NCBI GenBank assembly: GCA_028284445.1 | Contig: JANQRS010000010.1 | Span: 1 to 64,000 of the forward strand | Length of the DNA stretch: 64,000 nt | Direction of reading: 5' to 3' | Source: Calditrichia bacterium | GTDB taxonomy: Bacteria > Calditrichota > Calditrichia > RBG-13-44-9 > J075 | Shown: piece after piece, positions 1 to 8,310 of the stretch | Layout of the letters: each line of letters starts with the position of its first letter | Numbering within the stretch: the stretch's first letter is position 1 | Notes under the pieces: generated by a model | The model's input: the letters and a program-made list of their open reading frames with translations, nothing else | The model's database searches: none | Told to the model about the DNA's origin: nothing | Program-made: the position numbers and the translations under genes

Positions 1-91
1 CAAGCATCAAGCATCAAGCATCAAGCATCAAGCATCAAGCATCAAGCATCAAGCATCAAGCATCAAGCATCAAGCATCAAGCATCAAGCAT
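1..91. repeat. Tandem heptamer array, 13 x CAAGCAT
   Basis: Thirteen uninterrupted copies of CAAGCAT fill the window edge, so the true array probably extends leftwards. The minus-strand kinase gene reads into it: its last codons and its stop (77-79) are array sequence, read as CTTGATG units. A 7-bp period shifts frame each unit, so three units expose TGA in all three frames. Confidence 0.97.
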
Positions 92-1090
92 CAAACTTCT
101 CGAGATATCCAGCAATTCTGCCTTTCTCTGGAGGTCGATGTCAAGCGGCAGTTGCGCCACACCAATCAAGCGGCGCATAATTTCCATTGCCGCAAAACGC
201 ATGGTTAGGTCTTGATCGATACGATTGCCGTCCTTGTAGTGCCCAAATACCACTTTGGCAATGCCAGCAGACTCTCCGCACATCAACAGGTGACCCATCA
301 GTATGCCCAAATCATATTCAGCCGGGCCGGGAAAGCAAAACTCCGGATCAATAATTTTGACACCAGCGGGATGCTCCAGCCAACTACCGGGAAAGAAATC
401 GCCGTGCAAAATTGTCTCGCCGTCCGCCAGATAGAGCTGGCCTAGTTCTTCAACGGCTCGGACATATGCAGTATCACCTTTCAACCTATCCCCCACCGCC
501 TGCAATCCCGGTGTGATATCGTCCAGGGGAAAGCCATTGTTCTCTAGCAGCGGAAAATGATATAGGTGCTCATGATTTAATTGACGCATACTGCGGTTCA
601 GCAGGGCGGCACGCGTTTCGTCATCGAGCTCAACTGCATGCAAAGCCGATAACCAGTCACACAGTCCCGGCAAAATATCAGCGGCTTTTCCTGATTGTTT
701 ATAGAGGCTGCTGTAATCGCTAGACATGCCAAGATCTTCAAACATTGCCAATCTCGAGGCCTCATCAAATTGCAGCAATTTGGGCATTCTGTCTGCAACG
801 CCCGCGACATTTTCTACCGTTCTGTAAAAACGGCACTCGACAACAATACGCTCCTCAGGCGCTGCAATCGCCGGATATTTCTCAACCCAGGGCCGCGACT
901 GCTTAATGATCACCGATTTGCCATCAATGATGACCCGGAGCGTGCAATTCATATTGCCTTCACCGGCCTTGCTCACCGCATCTACACTGGCAGTTCCGGG
1001 AATCCAGCCTAATCCCTTCAGGTGGTTTTCGAGAGCTGCCGGGTCCGTTTGATCGATTAGAAAGTAGTTGGGATTCGCTGTTTCACTCAT
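77..1090 (-). CDS. APH-fold small-molecule kinase, methylthioribose kinase-like
   Basis: 337 aa, probably cytoplasmic. It shows the aminoglycoside/choline/MTR-kinase fold: a glycine-rich loop (GEGNMN, 43-48), a putative ATP-binding lysine in VIIK (K63), the catalytic HGDFF motif (229-233) and the metal-binding IDPEF (247-251). The GEGNMN loop, the following KQSRPWVEKYP stretch and IDPEF resemble MtnK-type 5-methylthioribose kinases more than antibiotic kinases. The start is ATG with GGAG six bases upstream. It lies last in the minus-strand ABC transporter cluster, so it may phosphorylate an imported sugar; that is inference, since no other methionine-salvage gene is present. Its C-terminus (LDA-stop) is written by the heptamer array. 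Confidence 0.72.
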   Translation of the reverse strand: MSETANPNYFLIDQTDPAALENHLKGLGWIPGTASVDAVSKAGEGNMNCTLRVIIDGKSVIIKQSRPWVEKYPAIAAPEERIVVECRFYRTVENVAGVADRMPKLLQFDEASRLAMFEDLGMSSDYSSLYKQSGKAADILPGLCDWLSALHAVELDDETRAALLNRSMRQLNHEHLYHFPLLENNGFPLDDITPGLQAVGDRLKGDTAYVRAVEELGQLYLADGETILHGDFFPGSWLEHPAGVKIIDPEFCFPGPAEYDLGILMGHLLMCGESAGIAKVVFGHYKDGNRIDQDLTMRFAAMEIMRRLIGVAQLPLDIDLQRKAELLDISRSLMLDA

Positions 1091-1102
1091 GGGTACTCCG
1101 CG

Positions 1103-1125
1103 TTGGTCGTTGGTCGTTGGTCATT
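1103..1125. repeat. Short heptamer array (TTGGTCG/TTGGTCA)
   Basis: Three consecutive 7-bp units (TTGGTCG, TTGGTCG, TTGGTCA) and a partial fourth. In the rotated register these are CATTGGT-type units, the family also seen at 23609-23639 and 55781-55829. It lies between the kinase start and the palindrome at 1127-1170. Confidence 0.8.
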
Positions 1126-1126
1126 C

Positions 1127-1170
1127 ACATCCCCCTGTGTCCCCCTTCGAAGGGGGATTCAGGGGGATGT
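1127..1170. repeat. GC-rich dispersed palindrome, copy 1
   Basis: A 44-bp inverted repeat with outer arms ACATCCCCCTG/CAGGGGGATGT and core CCCCCTTCGAAGGGGG. It starts 7 bp after the stop codon of the minus-strand ABC exporter gene. Related copies lie at 30455-30498 and 45768-45810, with a variant at 3817-3854. It could terminate transcription or protect mRNA 3' ends. Confidence 0.9.
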
Positions 1171-1176
1171 AAACAT

Positions 1177-2922
1177 TCATTTCGCATAGATACGATGGGC
1201 ATTGGAATAAAAATTGGGCGCTTTCAATAGTTCTTCGTGTGTCCCTTCGGCAACGATGGCGCCATTTTCGAGGATGATGATCCGGTCACATTGCCGAATG
1301 GTCGACAAGCGATGTGCGACGATGATCGCTGTGCGCTCTGCTATAATTTTGTTGAGTCCGTCCTGTAGCATCCTTTCGGTATCGATGTCCAGGGCGCTGG
1401 TTGCCTCATCGAGAATCAAGACCCGTGGATCACGAACCAGGGCTCGGGCAATTGCCAATCGCTGACTTTGACCGCCGCTGAGGCGGACGCCGTCCTCGCC
1501 CAATCTGGTCTGATCGCCATCCGGCAATTCCTCAATAAATTCATCCGCGCAGGAAAGCTGCAGCGCCTGCGCTACATCAACTGCCGATGCCTCTTTATTG
1601 CCGTATGCCACGTTGTCAAATATGCTGCCGGAGAAAAAGAGAATATTCTGCGTCACAACCCCAACGTGCTGTCGATAGCTTCGCAAGTCCAGTTCTTGCA
1701 TATCAACGCCATCAAGCAAAATTCGCCCGGACGTCGGTCGCACAAATCCGAGGAGCAGCGACAACAAGGTTGTCTTGCCACAGCCGCTCGGGCCAATAAA
1801 TGCGATCGATTCACCTCGGCGTATATTGAATGATAGATTTCGAATAACCGGTTCCGGGGAACCAGGATAGGCAAAGGAGACATTTTGCAGAGAAAAGTCG
1901 CCGGCAATTCCGGAGACAATCCGTTTTCCGTCGTTATCCTCCTGGTCCGGCGCGCTAAGCAGCTCAGAAATAGAAATCGCTGATTCCGTAGCCTGACTGA
2001 TAATCGGAATGGTACTCAACAATGCCAGAATCGAGCCTGAAATGGTGGCAAAAAATGTGTTGAACAGCACCACATCGCCGACGGTAATATGGCCCCCCAT
2101 CGCAAACCAGGTGGATCCAATCAAGAAAAGGCCCTGCGTTAAGGTAAAGGTCACCCAATTGGATGCAGAAAAGACTTCTACCCAGAAATCAAACTTCTGT
2201 CCTTTTTCAAATACCTGAACCAGCTTGCCCGACACCCGCTCAATCTCAAAGCGTTCCAATCCATGCGCTCTGGTGACCGGAATCATATTAATCATATCCG
2301 AAAAACTGGTGCTCATGTCCTCAAATGTCTCGCGGTAGTGGCGTGTCCGCAACATCAACTGCTTGTTAAAATAGCGGCGCAGGGCAACCGACATCGGCAC
2401 CAGGACCACAAAAAAAATCAAAGCAGCCGGCGCCTTGATCAGAATCGTAATCGCTGCGACAAGAATATTGAGAATAGTACTAAATGCCAGCGACAACACC
2501 TGGCGCGGAATCTGTTCCAGCACTTCAATATCGCGCAATGCCTTGGATTGCAGGCGGCCCATATGTTGGCGATCGTGAAATAACAACGAAAGCTGCTGCA
2601 GCTGGCGGGTAATTTGTAAACGGATATTCTTGCTGACACCGCGTGTAATTCTGCTTTGATAATAAACGCGTGTCAGCGAGGAGGGAATATTGAGGGCCAG
2701 CATGATAAATATTAAGATGGCATAGTAGATGAGAATTTCATATCGATCCTCTCTCCCGCTACCGGCCAAATCGATCAGATTGGCAATGATTATGGGAGAT
2801 GCCCAGACGTAAGAATGCTGTATGATAAAGAATGCGTGCATCAGGAAGAGTTCTTTGCGGAACTCTCCATAAAAGCGAACAAATAGATCTCTTGCAGAAT
2901 GCGCTGCCCGCGATTCGCTCAT
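1177..2922 (-). CDS. ABC exporter, fused membrane and ATPase domains
   Basis: 581 aa inner-membrane half-transporter of the MsbA/lipid-drug exporter type. An N-terminal six-helix membrane domain (about 25-310) is followed by an ATPase domain with Walker A GPSGCGKTT (377-385), signature LSGGQ (481-485), Walker B VLILDEATSALD (501-512) and an H-loop in VAHRLST. All catalytic motifs are intact. It starts only 17 bp after the CUT1 permease stop, so it is probably co-transcribed with importer genes. Its fused architecture makes it an exporter, not the missing importer ATPase. The substrate is unknown. Confidence 0.88.
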   Translation of the reverse strand: MSESRAAHSARDLFVRFYGEFRKELFLMHAFFIIQHSYVWASPIIIANLIDLAGSGREDRYEILIYYAILIFIMLALNIPSSLTRVYYQSRITRGVSKNIRLQITRQLQQLSLLFHDRQHMGRLQSKALRDIEVLEQIPRQVLSLAFSTILNILVAAITILIKAPAALIFFVVLVPMSVALRRYFNKQLMLRTRHYRETFEDMSTSFSDMINMIPVTRAHGLERFEIERVSGKLVQVFEKGQKFDFWVEVFSASNWVTFTLTQGLFLIGSTWFAMGGHITVGDVVLFNTFFATISGSILALLSTIPIISQATESAISISELLSAPDQEDNDGKRIVSGIAGDFSLQNVSFAYPGSPEPVIRNLSFNIRRGESIAFIGPSGCGKTTLLSLLLGFVRPTSGRILLDGVDMQELDLRSYRQHVGVVTQNILFFSGSIFDNVAYGNKEASAVDVAQALQLSCADEFIEELPDGDQTRLGEDGVRLSGGQSQRLAIARALVRDPRVLILDEATSALDIDTERMLQDGLNKIIAERTAIIVAHRLSTIRQCDRIIILENGAIVAEGTHEELLKAPNFYSNAHRIYAK

Positions 2923-2939
2923 TCAGTTACTTCCGATTT

Positions 2940-3776
2940 TTATCCCTTCAGCCCGGAAGATGAAAGGCTCTTAACGATTTGCTTCTGGAATATTAAGAAC
3001 AGGAACAATACCGGGATAATCGCTAATGCTGCACCGGCCATCTGTATGTTCTCGGCCTGGTAAAATCGCCCCTGCAATAGCGACAGCCCCAAGGGCAAGG
3101 TGAACAGGGATTCGTCAAAGATATAGATCAGCGGCGCAACAAAGTTGTTCCAGTTGTAGAGGAAGGTAAGAATTCCCAGCGTGGCCAGCAAGGGTTTGGA
3201 AAGCGGCAAGATGATTTTATAGTAAATCTGAAAATCCGTGCAGCCATCGATGCGGGCGGCATCCAGCAAATCGTTGGGAATTTCTTCGATAAACTGTCGA
3301 GCGAGGAAGATGCCGAATGCACCGGTTAGACCCGGAACAATCAGCGGGAGGAATGAATTCAGCCAGCCAAAATCGCGCATCAGGAGAAAGCCCGGCACCA
3401 GCAGAACCGAGCCGGGAATCAGCATGGTTGAGAGTAGAAAGAGAAAAAAGATATTCTTGTATTTAAAATCGTGTTTCGCAAATGCATATCCGGCAAGAGA
3501 ACAGAAGAATAAGGTGCCAATGGTCGTAATTGTTGCCACAATGAAGCTATTCCACATAAAGCGCCCGTAGGCCAGGCCGTCGAGCAAGAGGCTATAAGGT
3601 TTGACCGTTGGTTCGCTCAATCCCAGGCTGATCGGCACCTGGGCTACTTCCTCTAGCGTTTTGAAGGAGGTAATGACCATATAGTAGAATGGCAATGCCA
3701 TGATACCACCGACAAGTGCAATCCACAAATAGAGCGTGGCACGCGATGTTTTGGCTTTGGTTTTGCCCGAGAGCAT
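2940..3776 (-). CDS. CUT1 sugar ABC permease, MalG type
   Basis: 278 aa inner-membrane permease with six predicted helices. The EAA loop that docks the ATPase is present as DAARIDGCTDFQIYYKIILP (172-191). It pairs with the fused binding-protein/permease upstream (3872-6268), which supplies the MalF-type half. A perfect 38-bp palindrome lies in the 95-bp gap between the two genes. No MalK-type ATPase is encoded nearby. The MalG family imports oligosaccharides; the substrate here is inferred to be a glycan fragment because of the neighbouring sulfatase and GH3 genes. Confidence 0.9.
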   Translation of the reverse strand: MLSGKTKAKTSRATLYLWIALVGGIMALPFYYMVITSFKTLEEVAQVPISLGLSEPTVKPYSLLLDGLAYGRFMWNSFIVATITTIGTLFFCSLAGYAFAKHDFKYKNIFFLFLLSTMLIPGSVLLVPGFLLMRDFGWLNSFLPLIVPGLTGAFGIFLARQFIEEIPNDLLDAARIDGCTDFQIYYKIILPLSKPLLATLGILTFLYNWNNFVAPLIYIFDESLFTLPLGLSLLQGRFYQAENIQMAGAALAIIPVLFLFLIFQKQIVKSLSSSGLKG

Positions 3777-3816
3777 AATAATGAATTCCTCGTTATCTCT
3801 AAATTGCAGTCGAAAT

Positions 3817-3854
3817 CCCCCCTATATGTCCCCCCGGGGGGACATATAGGGGGG
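3817..3854. repeat. Perfect 38-bp GC-rich palindrome
   Basis: The two 19-bp arms (CCCCCCTATATGTCCCCCC and its exact complement) meet without a loop. It lies 17 bp downstream of the stop of the fused transporter gene and upstream of the permease gene, inside the presumed operon. Position and run structure match the palindromes at 1127, 30455 and 45768. It could lower downstream expression or stabilise the upstream message. Confidence 0.92.
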
Positions 3855-3871
3855 AAAAATTGGGCTTGAGT

Positions 3872-6268
3872 CTAATCCTTTGTCAATATCAAACGCAGAT
3901 TAAAAAACGTCAGCACAAATAGAAAAATAAACAGCACATATGCGATTGCTGACGCTTCCCCCATCTTGAAATACTCAAATCCCTTGCGGTAGATAAAAGG
4001 GACGATGGTCATACCGCTGTCATCCGGACCAAATTTAGATTCCGCTTCACCGGCGCCACCACCCATCATATAGATTTGCTCAAAAACCTGTATTGCACCG
4101 ATGGTTCCCATGACGACCAGAAACGTAAATTGCGGACGCAGATTGGGCAGGCTGATTGACCAAAACTGACGAATCGGGCCGGCACCATCAATGGAGGCCG
4201 CCTCATACTGTGAGTCAGGAATCGATTGGAAGCCGGCAAGCAGGATAAGAATAGTAAAGGCCAATCCCTGCCAGATGGTCATCACAATGATGCAGTTCAG
4301 GAAGAAATCTTTATCCTTCAGAAAAATAATCGGATCGCGAATAATCCCGGCATTCAGCAAGAGCGAATTGATCCAGCCATATTCAGTTCCCGCATAGAGG
4401 GCAAACCAGATTAGCGATACAGAGACAACGGAGGTCACCAGCGGCGAAAAGTAGAGGAATTTCCAAAAGCGTTCCGGCCAAAGATTCTTATCGAGGCAAG
4501 CAGCCAGCACCACACCGATGACCAACTGCATTGGGATGACCAATATGGCAAAGTATACAGAATACAAGAGACTACGCCACAGAACCGGATCCGAGAGTAG
4601 TTGCGAATAGTTTTCCAGCCCCACCCAATGGGCGGTGCTCAATGGTGTAAGCGGATTATATTTGGTAAAGCTCAAATAGAGCGAGACAAATACCGGTATG
4701 ATGATAAAAACCAGGGCAGATATGACTGCCGGTGCGATGTAAAGATAGGAATGCAAACTCACTCGCATGTCGCTCCGCGTCAGGACAAGAGCAAAAAAAG
4801 CAAGGCAGAGGAAAAAGACGATCAATTCGCTGTAATCGAGCACATCCCAGCCGTACGTTGCTTCTACAGCTACTTCTGTTAAGTGCCCAAAATACTTCTG
4901 GTAATCAGCAAACTCGGCATCCAGCCTTGACTGCGCCTGTGGTGTTAATTCGGTAAACATCTCATTGACATGCGCAGAGAGAAAGCGTTGATAGTTCTGT
5001 TTTTCAGCTGTCAATTCGCCCGCTGCCATAGCGGTCTTTAATTCGCGGAGACTGATCCCTGTCTTTTGGGCAAGGTCGCTCAGATAGTTGCGGGCAACCT
5101 CCTCTGTCCTATAGATGCTCTGCTCCAGCAAGCGGTCCGATTCATTTGACCATGGCACCCCGCTTCGGGTTTGCAAGCGCTGGAAGATTTCGTGAAATAT
5201 TTGCTGATCATCGTCTTTAAGTCCAAGATCCTGCTCCCAAAATCGCTGATTTACAGAAAGATCCAGCGCCGAGCGCTCACCGAGATCGGCCAGAAATCGA
5301 TATTTGATGGTCTGGGCTTTCTTCGACAAGGCAAATTCCAGCCAGCGCATCGCGTCATCGGGATTTTTAGCATCGCGAAAAACAACCGCTACACGTCCGC
5401 CCATCATCGATGCAGGATGGCCTTCGTCAGCATAGGGAAAAGCAAAGATGCCAAAATCGTCTTTCAGATGCGGGGCGCGAATCAGAATTTCGGAATAGGT
5501 GCTGTGATAATTGAAAAAGAGCGGCAAAGCTTGCCGGGTATCCTTGATAGCAAACTGCTCCACGGCTTTTTCGCTGACCAGATTGTAGCTATTCCACAAA
5601 TCCATCGCGTAGGTATAGCCACGAATAAAGCGCGGATCATTCCAATTGACTTTCCGGCCGTTCTCAACGTAACCGTCACTTCCAAGTCCCCAGGTAAAAT
5701 TGGCTAACCCCCAATGAGCATTCCGCGTCCACAGAAAGCCGTAGGGATATCCGTTGGCATTGAGTTTATTGAGCAGCGCCGTCAACTGAGACCAGGTCTC
5801 CGGCACTTCAAGATCAAATTGGTTGAAAATATCCTTTCGGTAGAATCCGATCAGAACAGCGACATCATATGGGATGGCGAACAAATGTCCTTTGAAATAG
5901 CAAGTTGGCCACATCTCCGGGAACACATGTTCCTTGATGCGGGCAATCTGCTCGGGATAACGTCTTTCGAGGTCGATGACGCCACCAACTTTGCCATAGT
6001 TCGTGCCGCCGGAAAGATTGGTTGTGCCAGCGTCCGGTGTATCACCAGATGCCATTGCAGTAAAATACTTAGTCTGGTAGCTGCCCCAGGGAATTGGCTG
6101 GACATTGACGGTAATGCCACTTTCTAACTTGAAGGCCTCGGCCATTTGCTTAACGGCCTCCACCTCCTCGTAGCTACCGACATGCCAGTATTCAACGACC
6201 CGATTCTGCGCAACTGCCATCGTCGATAGTAAAAAGCAAATCAGGAACGCAGCCTTCCAAAATCCCAT
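3872..6268 (-). CDS. Fused sugar-binding protein and MalF-type permease
   Basis: 798 aa. A signal peptide (about 1-20, ending AVAQ) leads an extracellular solute-binding domain of family 1 (about 22-440). A linker and one helix (about 478-495) follow, then a full MalF-like permease (about 503-798) with an EAA loop EAASIDGAG at 689-697. CUT1 systems normally encode these as two proteins. Fusion tethers the binding protein to the membrane, and indeed there is no lipobox cysteine. The start ATG has AAAGGT five bases upstream. The frame is continuous, so this is not an annotation merge. It acts with the permease at 2940-3776. The 67-bp block upstream is shared with the sulfatase gene. Confidence 0.88.
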   Translation of the reverse strand: MGFWKAAFLICFLLSTMAVAQNRVVEYWHVGSYEEVEAVKQMAEAFKLESGITVNVQPIPWGSYQTKYFTAMASGDTPDAGTTNLSGGTNYGKVGGVIDLERRYPEQIARIKEHVFPEMWPTCYFKGHLFAIPYDVAVLIGFYRKDIFNQFDLEVPETWSQLTALLNKLNANGYPYGFLWTRNAHWGLANFTWGLGSDGYVENGRKVNWNDPRFIRGYTYAMDLWNSYNLVSEKAVEQFAIKDTRQALPLFFNYHSTYSEILIRAPHLKDDFGIFAFPYADEGHPASMMGGRVAVVFRDAKNPDDAMRWLEFALSKKAQTIKYRFLADLGERSALDLSVNQRFWEQDLGLKDDDQQIFHEIFQRLQTRSGVPWSNESDRLLEQSIYRTEEVARNYLSDLAQKTGISLRELKTAMAAGELTAEKQNYQRFLSAHVNEMFTELTPQAQSRLDAEFADYQKYFGHLTEVAVEATYGWDVLDYSELIVFFLCLAFFALVLTRSDMRVSLHSYLYIAPAVISALVFIIIPVFVSLYLSFTKYNPLTPLSTAHWVGLENYSQLLSDPVLWRSLLYSVYFAILVIPMQLVIGVVLAACLDKNLWPERFWKFLYFSPLVTSVVSVSLIWFALYAGTEYGWINSLLLNAGIIRDPIIFLKDKDFFLNCIIVMTIWQGLAFTILILLAGFQSIPDSQYEAASIDGAGPIRQFWSISLPNLRPQFTFLVVMGTIGAIQVFEQIYMMGGGAGEAESKFGPDDSGMTIVPFIYRKGFEYFKMGEASAIAYVLFIFLFVLTFFNLRLILTKD

Positions 6269-6293
6269 TTGGACCTTTCAATGCTAAATCACG

Positions 6294-6360
6294 AATTTAC
6301 GAAAACCATTTCGCAACAATTTTCGCTAACATAAGGAATATGACATTATCTTGCAAATTT
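6294..6360 (-). promoter_or_regulatory. 67-bp shared upstream block, copy 1
   Basis: Directly upstream of the fused transporter gene. It aligns without gaps to 8219-8285 at 49 of 67 positions. Invariant parts are an ACGAAAACCATTTCG segment and, at fixed spacing, AACATAAGGAAT. The first contains inverted CGAAA/TTTCG arms of the kind bound by LacI-family regulators. Probably a promoter/operator; the regulator gene is not in the window. Confidence 0.6.
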
Positions 6361-6365
6361 CTACA

Positions 6366-8144
6366 TCAATCCGCCTTTTCAAACTCAACCCACCAAAGTT
6401 CCTCGATGACTGCCTCATTACTTTCAGACTGAACATTTCCGAGGCGTAGAGAAAGCGTCACAGGTCCGGCAGGTAAGGAGTGAGTCCCATAGGTCCAGAG
6501 TCCATCTGGCGAAGCCGGTTGATTCAAATCCAGATCGTCCATTTTAAGATATAGATCTCCGGCGGCCTCCCCTGCTTTCGCCTTCACTCGAATCTGATAG
6601 CGACCACCCTGGACAACATCGAGCTTTAGATCAAGACCGGCGCCTTCTTCCCGCCAATTGCGTGTCAAGAGGTGATCCGTGTACACCTCACCGAAAACCG
6701 CGTCAGGTGCGCATGCATAGGCACGGTGAATTTTCTCACCGGGGAATCCGATCTGGAATACCGGCATGTTGTAACTATTGCTAGCCGCAATCACATCGCT
6801 CCGCCACCAGTGTTCCAAATCGGCATACATGCTAGCATAGATTGCCGGCAAACTGTCGTTCAACGGAATCTTCTCTTCCGGATCGTTCTGAATATCAAAA
6901 AGCGCCCGTAGACTCCCCTGCCAGCTCTGCACCAGCTTGAAATCCCCTCGGCGTAGGGCCAGATCCGTTCTGCCAAATTCCAGGCGGGATTTATCTTTAA
7001 GAAAACTATACAGGCGTGTTCTCTCCGGCCAAAACGTATCATGATTACTGTAGAATATGTCTCTGGTCGCAAGAGTATCCGTCGCGCTAGTCAATAGTGG
7101 CATCAATGACACGCCGTCAATCGGCTTCGTTATTTCGCGATCCTTGACCTCTGCCAGGTCCAGCAAGGTCGGAAATAGATCGATGAGATCGGTATACTCG
7201 GCTAATACGCGCGCCGGAAACTTATCCGGCCAGCGCACAAATGCCGGCACGCGACAGCCGTTTTCCAAAACATGCCCCTTGTTACCACGTAGATTAAGCG
7301 GATTTCGTCTGGCCATTTCCGCTTCGCTTAGATGCTGCATATTAATGGGATTTCCAATCGGGCCATTGTCGCCCATAAAAAAGACGACCGTATTTTTGTC
7401 TTTGCCGCTTTCTTCCAGGGCGTCCAGTAAACGACCGACATTGTTGTCTAGCTGTTCTGTCATGGCATACAGTGTAGCCAGGCTCGGGGAATTGCCCTGC
7501 TCTTGATACTTCAGCACCAGCGATTCGGGCGCAAAATACGGTTCATGTATTTGTGGATATGCCAGGTAGGCAAACCAGGGTTGATCACGATCTTCCATCA
7601 ATACTTCAAGAGCCCGATCTGTCAGGTAATCTACTGTCCAGCCAGTTTGCCTGGCGATGTCTCCATTGTGATCGATTTCCGGGTTTTCGTGGGCGTATAG
7701 ATCGGTCTGTCTCCAGGTATCGTCGAAACCGCGGGCCTGTGGCAAGTATGGCCCTTGCTTTCCGAGATGCCATTTACCAAACATTGCCGTGTAGTATCCG
7801 TTGTCCGAAAGGATTTCCGCGATTGTGGTTTCATCAAGGTTTAAATAGTCGCGGCCACCGTGCACACCCCACACCCCGGTTTTCAGGAAATGACGTCCGG
7901 TAAGCAGGGTTGCCCGGGATGGTGAACAGACCGGCTGCGCTGTGAAATGCCTCAACTGCACCGATTCACGCGCAAATGCATCGAGCCGTGGCGTATCGAG
8001 ATCATCGTTGCCATTAATCGCCACGTCGCCAAAACCCTGGTCGTCCGTAAAGATAATGAGAATATTCGGGCGATGATCGGGAGCAGAGCAGTTGAAAAGA
8101 AGGATTATCGAGCAGGCAATGAGCGAATAAATCCATCTGGGCAT
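6366..8144 (-). CDS. Lipoprotein sulfatase (type I, CSPSR)
   Basis: 592 aa from the ATG at 8144, which has GAGGA about 8 bases upstream and directly begins a lipoprotein signal (LLFNC, Cys19); an upstream in-frame ATG at 8183 looks unused. Type I sulfatase: metal ligands in FTDDQG (D34, D35), and C73-S-P-S-R, where C73 would be oxidised to formylglycine by an FGE or anSME encoded elsewhere. The last 115 or so residues look like a beta-sandwich accessory domain, possibly carbohydrate-binding. Placement with GH3 and sugar transporters suggests desulfation of a glycan at the cell surface or in the periplasm. The exact substrate cannot be read from the sequence. Confidence 0.88.
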   Translation of the reverse strand: MPRWIYSLIACSIILLFNCSAPDHRPNILIIFTDDQGFGDVAINGNDDLDTPRLDAFARESVQLRHFTAQPVCSPSRATLLTGRHFLKTGVWGVHGGRDYLNLDETTIAEILSDNGYYTAMFGKWHLGKQGPYLPQARGFDDTWRQTDLYAHENPEIDHNGDIARQTGWTVDYLTDRALEVLMEDRDQPWFAYLAYPQIHEPYFAPESLVLKYQEQGNSPSLATLYAMTEQLDNNVGRLLDALEESGKDKNTVVFFMGDNGPIGNPINMQHLSEAEMARRNPLNLRGNKGHVLENGCRVPAFVRWPDKFPARVLAEYTDLIDLFPTLLDLAEVKDREITKPIDGVSLMPLLTSATDTLATRDIFYSNHDTFWPERTRLYSFLKDKSRLEFGRTDLALRRGDFKLVQSWQGSLRALFDIQNDPEEKIPLNDSLPAIYASMYADLEHWWRSDVIAASNSYNMPVFQIGFPGEKIHRAYACAPDAVFGEVYTDHLLTRNWREEGAGLDLKLDVVQGGRYQIRVKAKAGEAAGDLYLKMDDLDLNQPASPDGLWTYGTHSLPAGPVTLSLRLGNVQSESNEAVIEELWWVEFEKAD

Positions 8145-8218
8145 GGGTGAATCCTCATGTTGTAAGATGCAGCTGACCTGCAAGGCAGTGCTACAACCGA
8201 CATCAATTTATTCCAGGC

Positions 8219-8285
8219 AATTCACGAAAACCATTTCGTAACCTACCTTGCCAACATAAGGAATTCGAATTCTTGATACAAATTT
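8219..8285 (-). promoter_or_regulatory. 67-bp shared upstream block, copy 2
   Basis: About 75 bp upstream of the sulfatase start. It is the partner of 6294-6360, with the same 67-bp length and invariant ACGAAAACCATTTCG and AACATAAGGAAT segments. It carries an extra GAATTCGAATTC palindrome at its distal end. Interpreted as a co-regulating promoter/operator. Confidence 0.6.
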
Positions 8286-8310
8286 TATTATGTGATTTGG
8301 CGAGAAAGGA

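Noticed and set aside
1..91. Possible CRISPR array
   Set aside because: Units are 7 bp with no spacers and no cas genes; a simple tandem repeat.
1177..2922. Candidate ATPase for the adjacent CUT1 importer
   Set aside because: ATPase and membrane domains are fused in exporter order; importers use separate MalK-type subunits.
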